From assembly GCA_051530055.1 (NCBI GenBank), contig CM121342.1, positions 3,782,001 through 3,846,000 on the forward strand: 64,000 bases of DNA, given 5' to 3'. The position numbers and the translations under genes are program-made. Positions 10,395 through 21,655 of the stretch are shown here, in pieces. Under the pieces are notes generated by a model. That model did not search any database. It was not told where the DNA came from and saw only the letters and a program-made list of their open reading frames with translations. The DNA is from Neoechinorhynchus agilis (taxonomy: Eukaryota; Acanthocephala). Each line of letters begins with the position of its first letter. Position 1 is the first letter of the stretch.

Positions 10395-13187
10395 CTAATC
10401 GATTTGAATCATCTCATTGGTACCTAACGTCATAGACTTTCGACTTTCCACGAATGCAACAAATGTCGTTGGTGGAAGAGTCGGTAAAGAGTATTGGCCA
10501 TTAGAAATTCGGGCACTAAATTGCAACTTCTCATTCTCGTATTCTTCCCATGCAGCCTTCCTCTCATCTTCCGTAAGCTTCTCCTCTAGTCTTTGTTCAA
10601 GGAAAGAGTCGTGTTCGTGATACCCATATATCCACTTTTGCGAGCATCGCAAAAGTTCAGCCAGAACGATATCCTTAGGCAAAATTGGAGTGGGTTGAGT
10701 ATCGCCTTCGTTGACATCGGGAACTTCATCGAAAGTGAAAAGCTTAGATAGTTCAAGGCCAGTAAAATGTCGGTCAACGTGCTGTTCGTCACAAACCCGC
10801 AAAACTAGACCTTGCTTTGTGATTTGACGCTGATAAATCTTTTCTTCGATTGTCCCGAGGGTAAAGAGCCTGTAAATGAACACTTCTTTAGATTGACCAA
10901 ATCGGTAGACTCGATAAATCGACTGGATGTCATTCGAAGGATTCCAGGAAGGTTCAAATATTACAACGCGATTAGCCGCCTGAAGATTCAGCGCCATTCC
11001 CCCAGCCTGAGTAGAAATTAAAAACAATCGCATACGTCGGTTCCTCGTTTTATTGAAATGCGCAACGCGGGCTTTCCTATCCATTCCGCAAGTACTTCCG
11101 TCAATTCGGGTGTAATCCAAGCCAAATACCCAACGGAGACAATGCTGTTCTCTATCCGATTGTTTAGATGATTGCTGGCTAATGTTCAACAGAATAGCTT
11201 CAATGAAATCGAGCACTGTTAAACTAGAAGAGAATACTAAAACTTTGTCATTGAGTTGAGCACAATGCTCGAGGATCATTAAAAGTACAACAAGTTTACC
11301 AGAGACGTCCAGCCGATACCTTATAGATTCAGGATCTGTGCAAAGTCCATGAAACCATTCAGTATTTGCACATATTATAGAGGTTTCCCGATATAGAGAA
11401 ACGCGATCGGTAAACCGCTATTCTTCATTATCTCCGTCATGACTTGCAAGATTATCTCCTCCGGATTTGCGTAATTTATCCCGTTTCCTTCTCATAGCAT
11501 CCTGCTTCTTCTTATAATCAGACCACAAAAGGAACGGATGGGCGCAAATCCGTTTGGCAATGATATAGAAGTTCAAAAGATCTCTATGTGATTGTGTTTG
11601 TCCTTTATTAAGAACCAATAATCGATATAATTCTGCTTGCATCTTTGAAGGACGAATACTGATAACATATTCATATCGATTTGGGAGATAAGGTTGGAGG
11701 CAAGTGCTGTCTCGTCTGTGGACGCAACCGCCAAGCATTTCGTGAAGAATATGAGTTCTCTTCATCATGAGCTTAACATCATACCACGTAGAATCAGCGT
11801 TTAAGCCGTTTTGGATTGGTGTAATAAATCGGTTGTTAAATTCCCTCCTCGTACCTAAATAGTTTGGTTTTATGAAATGTACCATGCAATGATACTCTGC
11901 TAAATTATTTTGCAGCGGAGTCCCGGTCATCACAATACGCCTTGGAGTTCGGATGTTCGAGAGTACTTTATAGATGTTCGTACGTTCATTCTTTAAAATA
12001 TGACCTTCATCGCAAACCAACAAATCCGGACCAGGATTTAAGAGTGCTTGACGAATTTGATTATCATCCCGAGAATTATTTAACCGCTCAATTATATTCC
12101 GAAATCGGCAGTATGTCATTATGAGAACTGTGGGTTCAATAGATATTCGAAAATCTTGAATGTTTTTGAGCTTATCAGAACCGTACATTTTATCGTCAAG
12201 TACAATCACATCAACTCTTTCTTCTAATCGGATTCTTGACTGCCATCTCTGGAACTCCCTGGACCATTGGGTCAGTCCACTTTTTGGTGAGAGAATCAAA
12301 GCGGATTTGGTTTGGGTTAACTTGAAATGAGTAAGTACTGCTTGAAGAAACGCGATAACCGTAAAAGTTTTACCGAGTCCCATGCAATGTGCAAGGACAC
12401 ATCCTCCACCCAACTGCCTTCCATCATAATTGTTTTCAATCGTTTCAATGCAATTATCATACAAAAAGTGGCATCCTTCGATTTGATGCTTTTTGAGGCA
12501 ATTGGCAATAGAAGGATGTACCGATAAAAGCGGTTTCTTTGTTTCCGAGTCGTAGTCGAGTATGATGCTTTTATGATCAATTTCAGCTCCCTTCGATTCC
12601 AAACGCTTCAATCGACTTCTCTCTTTTGACATGGCCAATCGCGTTTGCTCATCGCAGTTGTCATCTTCGATGATCGCCTCAATTCTACGTGGAACAACAC
12701 TGTCATCATCACTTGAAGATTCGATTATTATTTTCCCTTTTCGTTTTCTTATCAATCTTACGCTGTTACTTGAATAGGAGGAATCGCAATTATCCATCGA
12801 TTTTTTTTCCCGGTGATAATCCTGGCCGAAAGTGTTTTCTTTACTATTTGTGTACGATCGGCTACTCGGACTACAATTTATCCTCGGGACTTTTGTTGGA
12901 ATCTCATCTTTGCGGGGATGCGTTCCTGACCTTTTTGGATGCACCGCGCCTTCCGACAGCCAATCCCCGAAGATTTGAAAGTACTTCAGATACAGTAGCA
13001 TTTCAGCATCGTCACATCCACCGGAGTCCTCCTTTTGCGGCGTTTGCACTTGGTCCGAAGTTTGCGATGTAACACCCGATGCCTGGTCCGCATTACTTTT
13101 GCCTTGAACCAGGACCATCATTTCCTGCACACGAATGGCGACAACCTCTAAGTGCTCAATCAAAGCATTTCTTAGCTCGGTATTCAT
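10395..13187 (-). CDS. ATRX: ATRX/XNP SNF2-family chromatin remodeller
   Basis: This is a Swi2/Snf2 ATPase that remodels chromatin in the nucleus. From the ATG at 13187 the frame spans 931 codons. Helicase motif I is MGLGKT (about 269-274) within GCVLAHCMGLGKT, the ATRX form. Motif II is DEGH (393-396) and motif III TGTPLQNN. The C-terminal lobe has STQAGG, SWNPSNDIQSIYRVYRFGQ and, further on, KQGLVLRVCDEQHVDRHFT and GYHEHDSFL, all typical of ATRX rather than RAD54 or ARIP4. The N-terminus is short, acidic and serine-rich, and I see no ADD zinc-finger domain. One TAG (11418-11420, codon 590) interrupts an otherwise open frame. The codons just after it (EWFHGLC to VSGKLVVLL) are conserved in ATRX, so they belong to the protein. 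The TAG may be a nonsense allele, a base error, readthrough, or part of a tiny intron. Confidence 0.88.
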
Positions 13188-13599
13188 ATTACGTTTTGAA
13201 CTCAAAAAAATACACTTAATGGGACACAAGAGTGCACTGTCTTTCGTTGACTACACGTCACGTAGTGAAAATGGTATTACGTCACATAACATACACGGAA
13301 GACACTTGCACGCGTCAAGGAAACAACAACCAAGTAGTATGCTAACTGTTCCTTTTCGTTGTTGTTGTTGTTGTTGTTGTTGCGTGCTACCACGCAAAAT
13401 GTTCACGAGGTGTTTTGTATACGTTCAGATGTTTATACGTAAAACTGTCGCGGTTGCGCTTTTTCGATATTTTCCGGTGTGAGGTCGCGAAAAGCCGCAG
13501 TGCAAATGAGTTTTTGCCAAGAATGAAAAAACATGCCGGAGGTGAAACTCGGGATCGTTCAACTGCGTTCCGGAGAAAAACAAACAATGAAGAATTCGA
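13188..13599. other. ATRX upstream region with (GTT)n microsatellite
   Basis: No gene is supported. A run of about eight GTT triplets lies at about 13359-13382. The ATRX promoter and 5' UTR should lie here. Confidence 0.4.
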
Positions 13600-13740
13600 C
13601 GTCACTGAGGCCTAATCCATCGTGAGTAAGTAAGCAATTGATCCGATGATCCTCTTCAATCAATGCCTTCAAGCGAATCGCATATTGCTCTCCAGTTACA
13701 GTACGTGGATGTCCTTCACGTTCGCTAATGTTAAATTTGT
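13600..13740 (-). mobile_element. possible mariner-like transposase fragment
   Basis: The minus strand reads EREGHPRTVTGEQYAIRLKA followed by LIEEDHRI and a THDGLGLS segment. This resembles the linker and second helix-turn-helix of mariner/Tc1 transposases (a GRPRT-type hook, then a xxLIxEDRRIT helix and an LGLS turn). Neither terminal inverted repeats nor a catalytic domain is present. The frame continues only briefly. The similarity is short and judged by eye, so chance is possible. Confidence 0.3.
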
Positions 13741-13781
13741 TTCATCGTAACTATGCTACAGTTTTCTCTGTGTTGTACTTT

Positions 13782-15622
13782 TTCATAATGACATCAAATC
13801 ATCAATTCTGTTATTATTACATAAATGTAAAGGATCACGCTTTTTGACCATTTTATCTAAGCGATAACTGTTTATTTATTTACATGCATAAACATAAAAA
13901 TATCCATGCGTTGTTGTTTTTATGCAATGCGGTATGCTACGTATATATCTTTCGCATTTAGAACATTATACACTCCGGTTGTTTTTATTATGCTTATATG
14001 CGGCGCTATCTTTGATTTCTTAGGCATTTGCATGTATGTTGCATACTTATGGTTGTCCTTTTCTCATAATGACATCAAATCATAAAATTTGTAATTTTTT
14101 ATCGATGCAAAGGGACGCGCTTTTTGATCATTTTATCTAAGCGGTAATTGTTTATTTGTTTAATTGCACAAGCGTAAATGTATCCATGCGTTGTTGTTTT
14201 TATGCAATGCGGTATGCTACGTATATATCTTTCGCATTTAGAACATTATACACTCCGGTTGTTTTTATTATGCTTATACGCGGCGCTATCTTTGATTTCT
14301 TAGGCGTTTGCATGTATGTTGCAATCTTATGGTTGTCCTTTTCTCATAATGACATCAAATCTTCAATTCTGTTATTATTATATAAATGTAAGGGGACACG
14401 CTGTTTGATCATTTTATCTAAGCGGTAATTGTTTATTTATTTTTGTTGCACAAGCGTAAATGTATCCATGCGTTGTTGTGTTTATGCAATGCGGTATGCT
14501 ACGTATATATCTTTCGCATTTAGAACATTATACACTCCGGTTGTTTTTATTATGCTTATACACGGCGCTATCTTTGACTTCTTAGGCGTTTGCATGTATG
14601 TTGCAATCTTATGGTTGTCCTTTTCTCATAATGACATCAAATCTTCAATTCTGTTGTTATTATATAAATGTAAGGGGACACGCTGTTTGATCATTTTATC
14701 TAAGCGGTAATTGTTTATTTATTTACGTACACATAAAAATATCCATGCGTTGTTGTTTTATGCAATGCGGTATGCTACGTATATATCTTTCGCATTTAGA
14801 ACATTATACACTCCGGATGTTTTTATTATGCTTATACACGGCGCTATCTTTGACTTCTTAGGCGTTTGCATGTATGTTGCAATCTTATGGTTGTCCTTTT
14901 CTCATAATGACATCAAATCTTCAATTCTGTTATTATATAAATGTAAGGGGACACGCTGTTTGATCATTTTATCTAAGCGGTAATTGTTTATTTATTTAAT
15001 TGCACAAGCGTAAATGTATCCATGCGTTGTTGTGTTTATGCAATGCGGTATGCTACGTATATATCTTTCGCATTTAGAACATTATACACTCCGGTTGTTT
15101 TTATTATGCTTATACACGGCGCTATCTTTGACTTCTTAGGCGTTTGCATGTATGTTGCAATCTTATGGTTGTCCTTTTCTCATAATGACATCAAATCTTC
15201 AATTCTGTTATTATTATATAAATGTAAGGGGACACGCTGTTTGATCATTTTATCTAAGCGGTAATTGTTTATTTATTTACATGCATAAACATAAAAATAT
15301 CCATGCGTTGTTGTTTTTTATGCAATGCGGTATGCTACGTATATATCTTTCGCATTTAGAACATTATACACTCCGGTTGTTTTTATTATGCTTATACACG
15401 GCGCTATCTTTGACTTCTTAGGCGTTTGCATGTATGTTGCAATCTTATGGTTGTCCTTTTCTCATAATGACATCAAATCTTCAATTCTGTTATTATTATA
15501 TAAATGTAAGGGGACACGCTTTTTGATCATTTTATCTAAGCGGTAATTGTTTATTTATTTACATGCATACACATAAAAATATCCATGCGTTGTTGTTTTA
15601 TGCAATGCGGTATACGTATATA
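13782..15622. repeat. 280-bp satellite, array 2 (about 6.6 units)
   Basis: Same satellite as array 1, in the same orientation. The first two units (13782-14160) are diverged, including the variant with GCATACTT and GACATCAAATCATAAAATTT that also occurs in the edge unit of array 1. The remaining units are nearly identical to each other and to array 1. The right end breaks inside a unit (a shortened GGTATACGTATATA) and joins the truncated proline-rich copy B within about 14 bp. Confidence 0.9.
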
Positions 15623-15635
15623 GATCCTTCGAATT

Positions 15636-16336
15636 TCTTGGCGGCACTGCGGCGTCCCATCGTAAATAATAAGAATATTCCGCCGCGAGGTCGATGGAGG
15701 ACACGGTGCCTTTTGATAGATGATTATTCGTTTCGAAGATTTGGGATAGGGCATCCATCGTTCAATGTAGATATCTCGTGGCTTCGGTGGCAATGGAGGA
15801 AGCCTTTCAACGATAATCCTTCTTTTTGGTTGTGGAGAAGAAGGCAAGTGGCGGTAAATGATTTGAGGAGCATTTGTCCGGGAAGGAGCTTGAGGAGGAC
15901 ATTCGCGTAAGACGAGTGGTGGAGGTGTTGGTGGTGGTTTTGGTTGTTGCCGGATGTAGATTGGGGGCGGTGTAGGTCGACGAGGAAGCCTTTTTTCTTG
16001 GATGAATATTGGTCCTGCCGGTGGAAGCTTTGGCGGTTGAAGGTATTTTATATAAACGGTCTGAGTGACCTGTTGAATATCGCCGGTATGCGCTTTTCGG
16101 ACAATCAAAGGATCGAGATCGTTCAACATCGCACAGGATTGTGACTCCGTTGATGAACTTTCGTCGGTACTAATCGTCGCTTTTAATGAATCATTATTAC
16201 CACTTTTAAGTGATTGAATATTCTGATTTTCAGAATAGGATCCTTTTTGACCAGCGAAATCTGCTTCGTTCAACTTCGTTTCGTGTAGAATTGTTTCGTT
16301 GTATTGATTTATTGGCTCTCTCATTCGGAGACTCAT
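15636..16336 (-). pseudogene. proline-rich protein gene, copy B, 3'-truncated
   Basis: This copy starts at the same ATG (16336) as the intact gene at 26679 and lacks the nonsense codon of copy A. It matches through the ...CRQEI segment (about residue 234), then ends abruptly, and the frame runs on into satellite sequence for about two dozen unrelated codons. The last fifth of the protein is missing. About 250 bp of the upstream region is preserved, so it may still be transcribed. The truncation coincides with the end of the 280-bp array. Confidence 0.8.
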
Positions 16337-16681
16337 TTTTTGTTTCTCAAATCTTTATGTTCGACTTCTCTTAACGGACTGAAATATACAGCAAACTCTT
16401 TTCAGTTTTATGAACATTTAATTGTTCAACGCTACATAAAGAAAGCGTCAAAGATAAATATTTGATACGCAAATTGAAAATGTTGACAAATGCATAGTTT
16501 GTATCGATTTAATGAGCGTAAAAAATCTTTGATTCACGAGATCACCCTTTTCGGCTCTTGTAAAGTTTAACGAAGGAAGTTTAAAATGAAATGTAGAAAA
16601 GACATGGATCTTTGATTGAATAAACTCAAAAAATGAAAAATAATACTCTAAACCAAAAAATGTGGATTTTATTTTACACTT

Positions 16682-17881
16682 TTAGAGTTCTGAATATTTC
16701 ATAAATTGAGTTCTTCGACGAGCAGTTTGACTACCAAAGAAATCCATCGCCAAGACATTATCGAGGCTTTCGTTCATGCTGGAAAATGATGTCACTGTAG
16801 ACGAGCAAAATGTCCGAGGACAACAGTTAAGAATATCTCCAATGGTTGCATTCATTTTCTGCTCTGTGAGTTTATCAAGAAACTTTGCCAGTTTGAACGT
16901 GAATCTATCGACTAGATGAACGCCAATATCGAAATCTACATGATAAGAAATACTGTCTTCGTTATGTCCACTGCTGGAAATTCCAATAAATGAAGGCGAC
17001 GTTATGTGATCGAACATTGAAGCGGATTTACATGAATCGATAACGACGAGCATTTTGTTGTATCGACGAAGAGCCCACATTTGATCAATAATGTTGGCGA
17101 AAAACTTCGATGTAATTTCGTTTGAATCCAGAAACTTAAGAAATCCAGATCCACCGTGGCCAGATAAATAGATAACGATATTTGATTGAGAATTGGAGAG
17201 CAGGCGCCGTCGGGCTGATGTGTGGTCATGCCAGCGATCGGTGAGCAATCTTAAGGAAACGAATTTGCTAAGGATCCATTTACAAGATCTGTGCCTATTG
17301 TCAGTATTTCTGGCTAAAAGGAAAAATAAAATGTTAAATATATGTTCTCATTTAAAGGATATGCAAAAAATACCAGACAGTTTTGAAATATAATTTATTT
17401 GAATGCGTCAAACATTTTTGAGTTGACACTTTTTTTTGTAAAAATTTCAGAGTAAAGATTTTCAGACAAAAATCCTTTTAATATGAGTAAAAATGATTTT
17501 TTCAAATGAGTATTCGATTTTCAAATAACCGCAAAAGTTTGAAAGCAATCCGTTCCGAATTACAAAGTTGTCAAGAGTTGCACGGTAATCGACGGTAACA
17601 TCTTCATCATAAACTCCACGGCGATCATCGGGTTCGATTTTAAGTTTGCCGGGAACCGGATTCCGCGGATCGCAGGCTGCATCATCGCCCATCATAACGA
17701 TTATCCGACACGGTGGGATTCCCAATTTCCGAACTCTACTGTAAATGGCAAAAGCGTTGGCTGCATGTCGATAATTGTGCCAATACCGCGATGTATCGAC
17801 TATTACAGCCCAATTATCGACGTGATTAGAAGCAGCTCCTACAAATGCAATGATCAGCAAAACTTCTTTAATTCCGCCCAT
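16682..17881 (-). CDS. PIGK: GPI-anchor transamidase catalytic subunit (PIGK/GPI8)
   Basis: This is the caspase-like cysteine protease of the GPI transamidase complex in the ER, which replaces C-terminal signals with GPI anchors. From the ATG at 17881 there is a hydrophobic signal segment, then NWAVIVDTSRYWHNYRHAAN and GIPPCRIIVMMGDDAACDPRNP, both family hallmarks. The first exon runs to about 17520 (DVTVDYRATLDNF). The second, ending at 16682, begins no further upstream than about 17313 and carries the catalytic His in YLSGHGGSGFLKF and the catalytic Cys in VIDSCKSASM, then DIGVHLVDRFTF near the end. The intron boundaries are not fixed; one phase-compatible acceptor is at 17314. No clear C-terminal membrane helix is seen, and some GPI8 proteins lack one. 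Its start codon overlaps the stop of COA6 by 14 nt. Confidence 0.88.
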
Positions 17882-18083
17882 CCTTTATTTCCGCTGCTCT
17901 TTGAGCGCTAAACTCTTCAAATTGACGTTTTTCTTCGAAATAATTGAACCAAGAGCTGGGGCACTTTTCTTTGTATTTTCGAAGGAAACTTTCGCAAGTT
18001 TCTTTTTTCTCGTCCAAGCAACGATGGTAGTTATCACGAGCAAGGTAGCAAGTTTCTCGGATTCGACGGGTCGGAACTTTCAT
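17868..18083 (-). CDS. COA6: cytochrome c oxidase assembly factor 6 (COA6)
   Basis: This 71-residue protein has a twin-cysteine CHCH-like fold: CYLARDNYHRC is CX9C and CESFLRKYKEKC is CX10C. The CX9C-CX10C pattern, the ARDNY and CLDEK segments and the CPSSWFNYFEEKRQF ending match COA6, a mitochondrial intermembrane-space protein needed for copper delivery to COX2. The length is close to the human protein core. There is no cleavable presequence, as expected for MIA40-dependent import. It lies immediately upstream of PIGK on the same strand; the shared sequence ATGGGCGGAATTAA contains both the PIGK start and the COA6 stop, so the two must be on one transcript or use overlapping transcripts. Confidence 0.88.
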   Translation of the reverse strand: MKVPTRRIRETCYLARDNYHRCLDEKKETCESFLRKYKEKCPSSWFNYFEEKRQFEEFSAQRAAEIKDGRN

Positions 18084-18439
18084 AAAGTGAGACTTTAACT
18101 GGCGACCGTCTCTCTAAAGCTTGATTCTTATTGGATTGAAGCGATTTTTAAATTCATTTATCAAATCCTCTTATTGAAAATGGACATAAAAAGTGAAATT
18201 AAACACGTATTACAGTGAAACGACAATTTTATCCGAAAAAGTCAATTATACGGACCAGAACACAGCCGAAGAAAATCACAGCGAAAAAAACACACGAAGA
18301 TGTGCAACACTTAAGAGAAAAAAGAAGTCTTTGATTATTATCTTAGGGGGAAAACAGACTTTCTTACGGTAATTTTGCCATAGTACGGATTCACCAATTT
18401 ATTTCCGATATTTCACGTCGAATAATTCCGACATAATGA
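18084..18439. other. COA6 upstream region, no gene seen
   Basis: AT-rich, no coding signal. It should hold the promoter of the COA6-PIGK unit. Confidence 0.35.
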
Positions 18440-18975
18440 AGGAAAAATGAAATCGAAGATTTGGTGATCAAAATTAGAGGTCTCAGTGGTGTGAATAATC
18501 TTCTTTTTTCAATAATGTGACAAATGCCATAGACCTCTTCTTTTTTGTGGTTTAAAGCACTGCCAATAAATCGTTTGAACGCTAAATTCCGCATAGAATT
18601 AACAAATTTTCCAAAAAGAATTTAAAGGTTTTTTAAAATATTTAATCAATTTTTTAGGCAGTGAGTTTTAGACTTGAATAAGGAACTCTTAGAAACGAAA
18701 TCGAAGATTTGGTGATCAAAATTAGAGGTCTCAATGGTGTGAATAATCTTCTTTTTTTCAATAATGTGACAAATGCCATAGACCTCTTCTTTTTTGTGGT
18801 TTAAAGCACTGCCAATAAATCGTTTGAACGCTAAATTCCGCATAGAATTAACAAATTTTCCAAAAAGAATTTAAAGGTTTTTTAAAATATTTAATCAATT
18901 TTTTTAGGCAGTGAGTTTTAGACTTGAATAAGGAACTCTCAGAGGCGAAATCGAAGATTTTGGGATTAAAAGGCG
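18440..18975. repeat. about 250-bp tandem duplication (2.1 units)
   Basis: The block beginning GAAATCGAAGATTTGGTGAT at about 18453 recurs at about 18699 and starts a third, short copy at about 18948. The first two units are almost identical, including the segment GCCATAGACCTCTTCTTTTT. Short open frames inside repeat with the unit and are not taken as genes. Confidence 0.85.
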
Positions 18976-19289
18976 TGAGTGCGAATAAAACACTAAAACG
19001 ATGACAAACCTTTGGTGGAAATGTCAGGATTATCGACCGCGAGATATCAGCGAAATTAATCATTGGATTTAAATTCCCGAGAAGTGGCAAAACAAAGAAA
19101 AAGAAAGAAAACTAAGCAAAAAGCATGTCATCGAAAAAAAAACACGTACCCGAAGCCGCGTAAACAACGTTCTCATGCATTTTTAAACGATTTCAGTTGT
19201 GTTCTCGTTTGAAACGGCGCTGAATTTAAGAAAGTTTCGTGTTGATTTGTCATTGAACATTACGTCTGAAACGCTTTCATTTGTTTTTG
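18976..19289. other. spacer between tandem repeats, no gene seen
   Basis: No coding or RNA feature is recognised between the 250-bp and 350-bp repeats. Confidence 0.35.
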
Positions 19290-21655
19290 GTTGCTCCGTT
19301 TCATAGGAGGTTGAATGCGAAATCACCGGTTCGGAAAAACACTTCTCTCTTTTTAATCTTTAAAAACTGCTCAAAGATCCTTCATTCTCTTCGTCCTCTT
19401 CAATTTCTACCTCGCGTTTCTCCTTTTACTCGCACTTACAACATTGGCGTCGCTCCAACAACATTTTCCATCCTTTTCGTTCCTCGCTAAAATCTCTACC
19501 TCCGCTCCTTCGTCTCCACCGATCAATCCTCCAAATGCAAATTGATTCCGAGGAAAGAACGGAAAACAACAACCTCACAAATTTTATCAACCTTCTGCAA
19601 TTCATCTTCTAATCTTTTCCAAGAACTTAATACTTTTCACAAGAGAGGTGCGTTCCAATCTTCTCCTCCGAACTCATAGAAAAACACCTCTCTCGCTTTA
19701 ATCTTTCATCTTTCAAAAGTACTCAAAGATCCTTCATTCTCTTCGTCCTCTTCAATTTCTACCTCGCGTTTCTCCTTTTACTTGCACTTACAACATTGGC
19801 GTCGCTCCAACAACATTTTCCATCCTTTTCGTTCCTCGCTAAAATCTCTACCTCCGCTCCTTCGTCTCCACCGATCAATCCTCCAAATGCAAATTGATTC
19901 CGAGGAAAGAACGGAAAACAACAACCTAACCAATTTTATCAACCTTCTGCAATTCATCTTCTAATCTTTTCCGAGAACTTAATACTTTTCACAAGAGAGG
20001 TGCGTTCCAATCTTCTCCTCCGAACTCATAGAAAAACACCTCTCTCGCTTTAATCTTTCATCTTTCAAAAGTACTCAAAGATCCTTCATTCTCTTCGTCC
20101 TCTTCAATTTCTGCCTCGTGTTTCTCCTTTTACTCGCACTTACAACACTCCCGTCGCTCCAACAACATTTTCCATCCTTTTCGTTCCTCGCTAAAATCTC
20201 TACCTCCGCTCCTTCGTCTCCACCGATCAATCCTCCAAATGCAAATTGATTCCGAGGAAAGAACGGAAAACAACAACCTAACCAATTTTATCAACCTTCT
20301 GCAATTTATCTTCTAATCTTTTCCAAGAACTTAATACTTTTCACAAGAGGGGTGCGTTCCATTCTTCTCCTCCGAACTCATAGAAAAACACTTCTCTCTC
20401 TTTAATCTTTCAAAAGTACTCTAAAAGATCCTTCATTCTCTTCGTCCTCTTCAATTTCTGCCTCGTGTTTCTCCTTTTACTCGCACTTACAACACTCGCG
20501 TCGCTCCAACAACATTTTCCACCCTTTTCGTTCCTCAAAATCTTACCTCCGCCTTCGTCTCCACCGATCAATCCTCCAAATGCAAATTGATTCCGAGGAA
20601 AGAACGGAAAACAACAACCTAACCAATTTTATCAACCTTCTGCAATTTATCTTCTAATCTTTTCCAAGAACTTAATACTTTTCACAAGAGGGGTGCGTTC
20701 CATTCTTCTCCTCCGAACTCATAGAAAAACACTTCTCTCTTTTTAATCTTTCAAAAGTACTCAAAGATCCTTCATTCTCTTCGTCCTCTTCAATTTCTGC
20801 CTCGTGTTTCTCCTTTTACTCGCACTTACAACACTCGCGTCGCTCCAACAACATTTTCCACCCTTTTCGTTCCTCGCTAAAATCTCTACCTCCGCTCCTT
20901 CGTCTCCACCGATCAATCCTCCAAATGCGAACTGATTCCGAGGAAAGAGTGGAAAACAACAACCTAACCAATTTTATCAACCTTCTGCAATTTATCTTCT
21001 AATCTTTTCCAAGAACTTAATACTTTTCACAAGAGGGGTGCGTTCCATTCTTCTCCTCCGAACTCATAGAAAAACACTTCTCTCTCTTTAATCTTTCAAA
21101 AGTACTCTAAAAGATCCTTCATTCTCTTCGTCCTCTTCAATTTCTGCCTCGTGTTTCTCCTTTTACTCACACTTACAACACTCGCGTCGCTCCAACGACA
21201 TTTTCCACCCTTTTCGTTCCTCGCTAAAATCTCTACCTCCGCTCCTTCGTCTCCACCGATCAATCCTCCAAATGCGAACTGATTCCGAGGAAAGAGTGGA
21301 AAACAACAAACTAACCAATTTTATCAACCTTCTGCAATTTATCTTCTAATCTTTTCCAAGAACTTAATACTTTTCACAAGAGGGGTGCGTTCCATTCTTC
21401 TCCTCCGAACTCATAGAAAAACACTTCTCTCTTTTTAATCTTTCAAAACTACTCAAAGATCATTCATTCTCTTCGTCCTCTTCAATTTCTGCCTCGCTTT
21501 TTTCCTTTTACTCGCACTTACAACACTCGCGTCGCTCCAACGACATTTTCCATTCTTTTCGTTCCTCGCACAAATCTCTACCTCCGCTCCTTCGTCTCCA
21601 CCGATCAATCCTCCAAATTCGAACTGATTCCGAGGAAAGAGTGGAAAAGAACGAC
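19290..21655. repeat. about 350-bp minisatellite (6.5 units) at LINE 3' end
   Basis: Tandem units of about 337-354 bp are marked by CTTCATTCTCTTCGTCCTCT at roughly 19379, 19732, 20086, 20431, 20768 and 21118, with a slightly altered last copy near 21463. The sequence is pyrimidine-rich on the plus strand. Units differ by small indels and substitutions, with the outer ones more diverged. The right end lies only about 70 bp from the end of the LINE coding region at 21726. A partial unit follows the second LINE copy in the same arrangement (30450-30562), which suggests the repeat belongs to the element's 3' tail. Confidence 0.88.

Noticed and set aside
11280-11417. A conventional intron between the two halves of ATRX
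   Set aside because: The stretch is fully open in frame apart from the TAG at 11418-11420, and it encodes residues conserved in ATRX (EWF, SGKLVVLL).
17002-17229. 75-codon frame overlapping PIGK exon 2 on the same strand
   Set aside because: Out-of-frame shadow of a clearly conserved exon.
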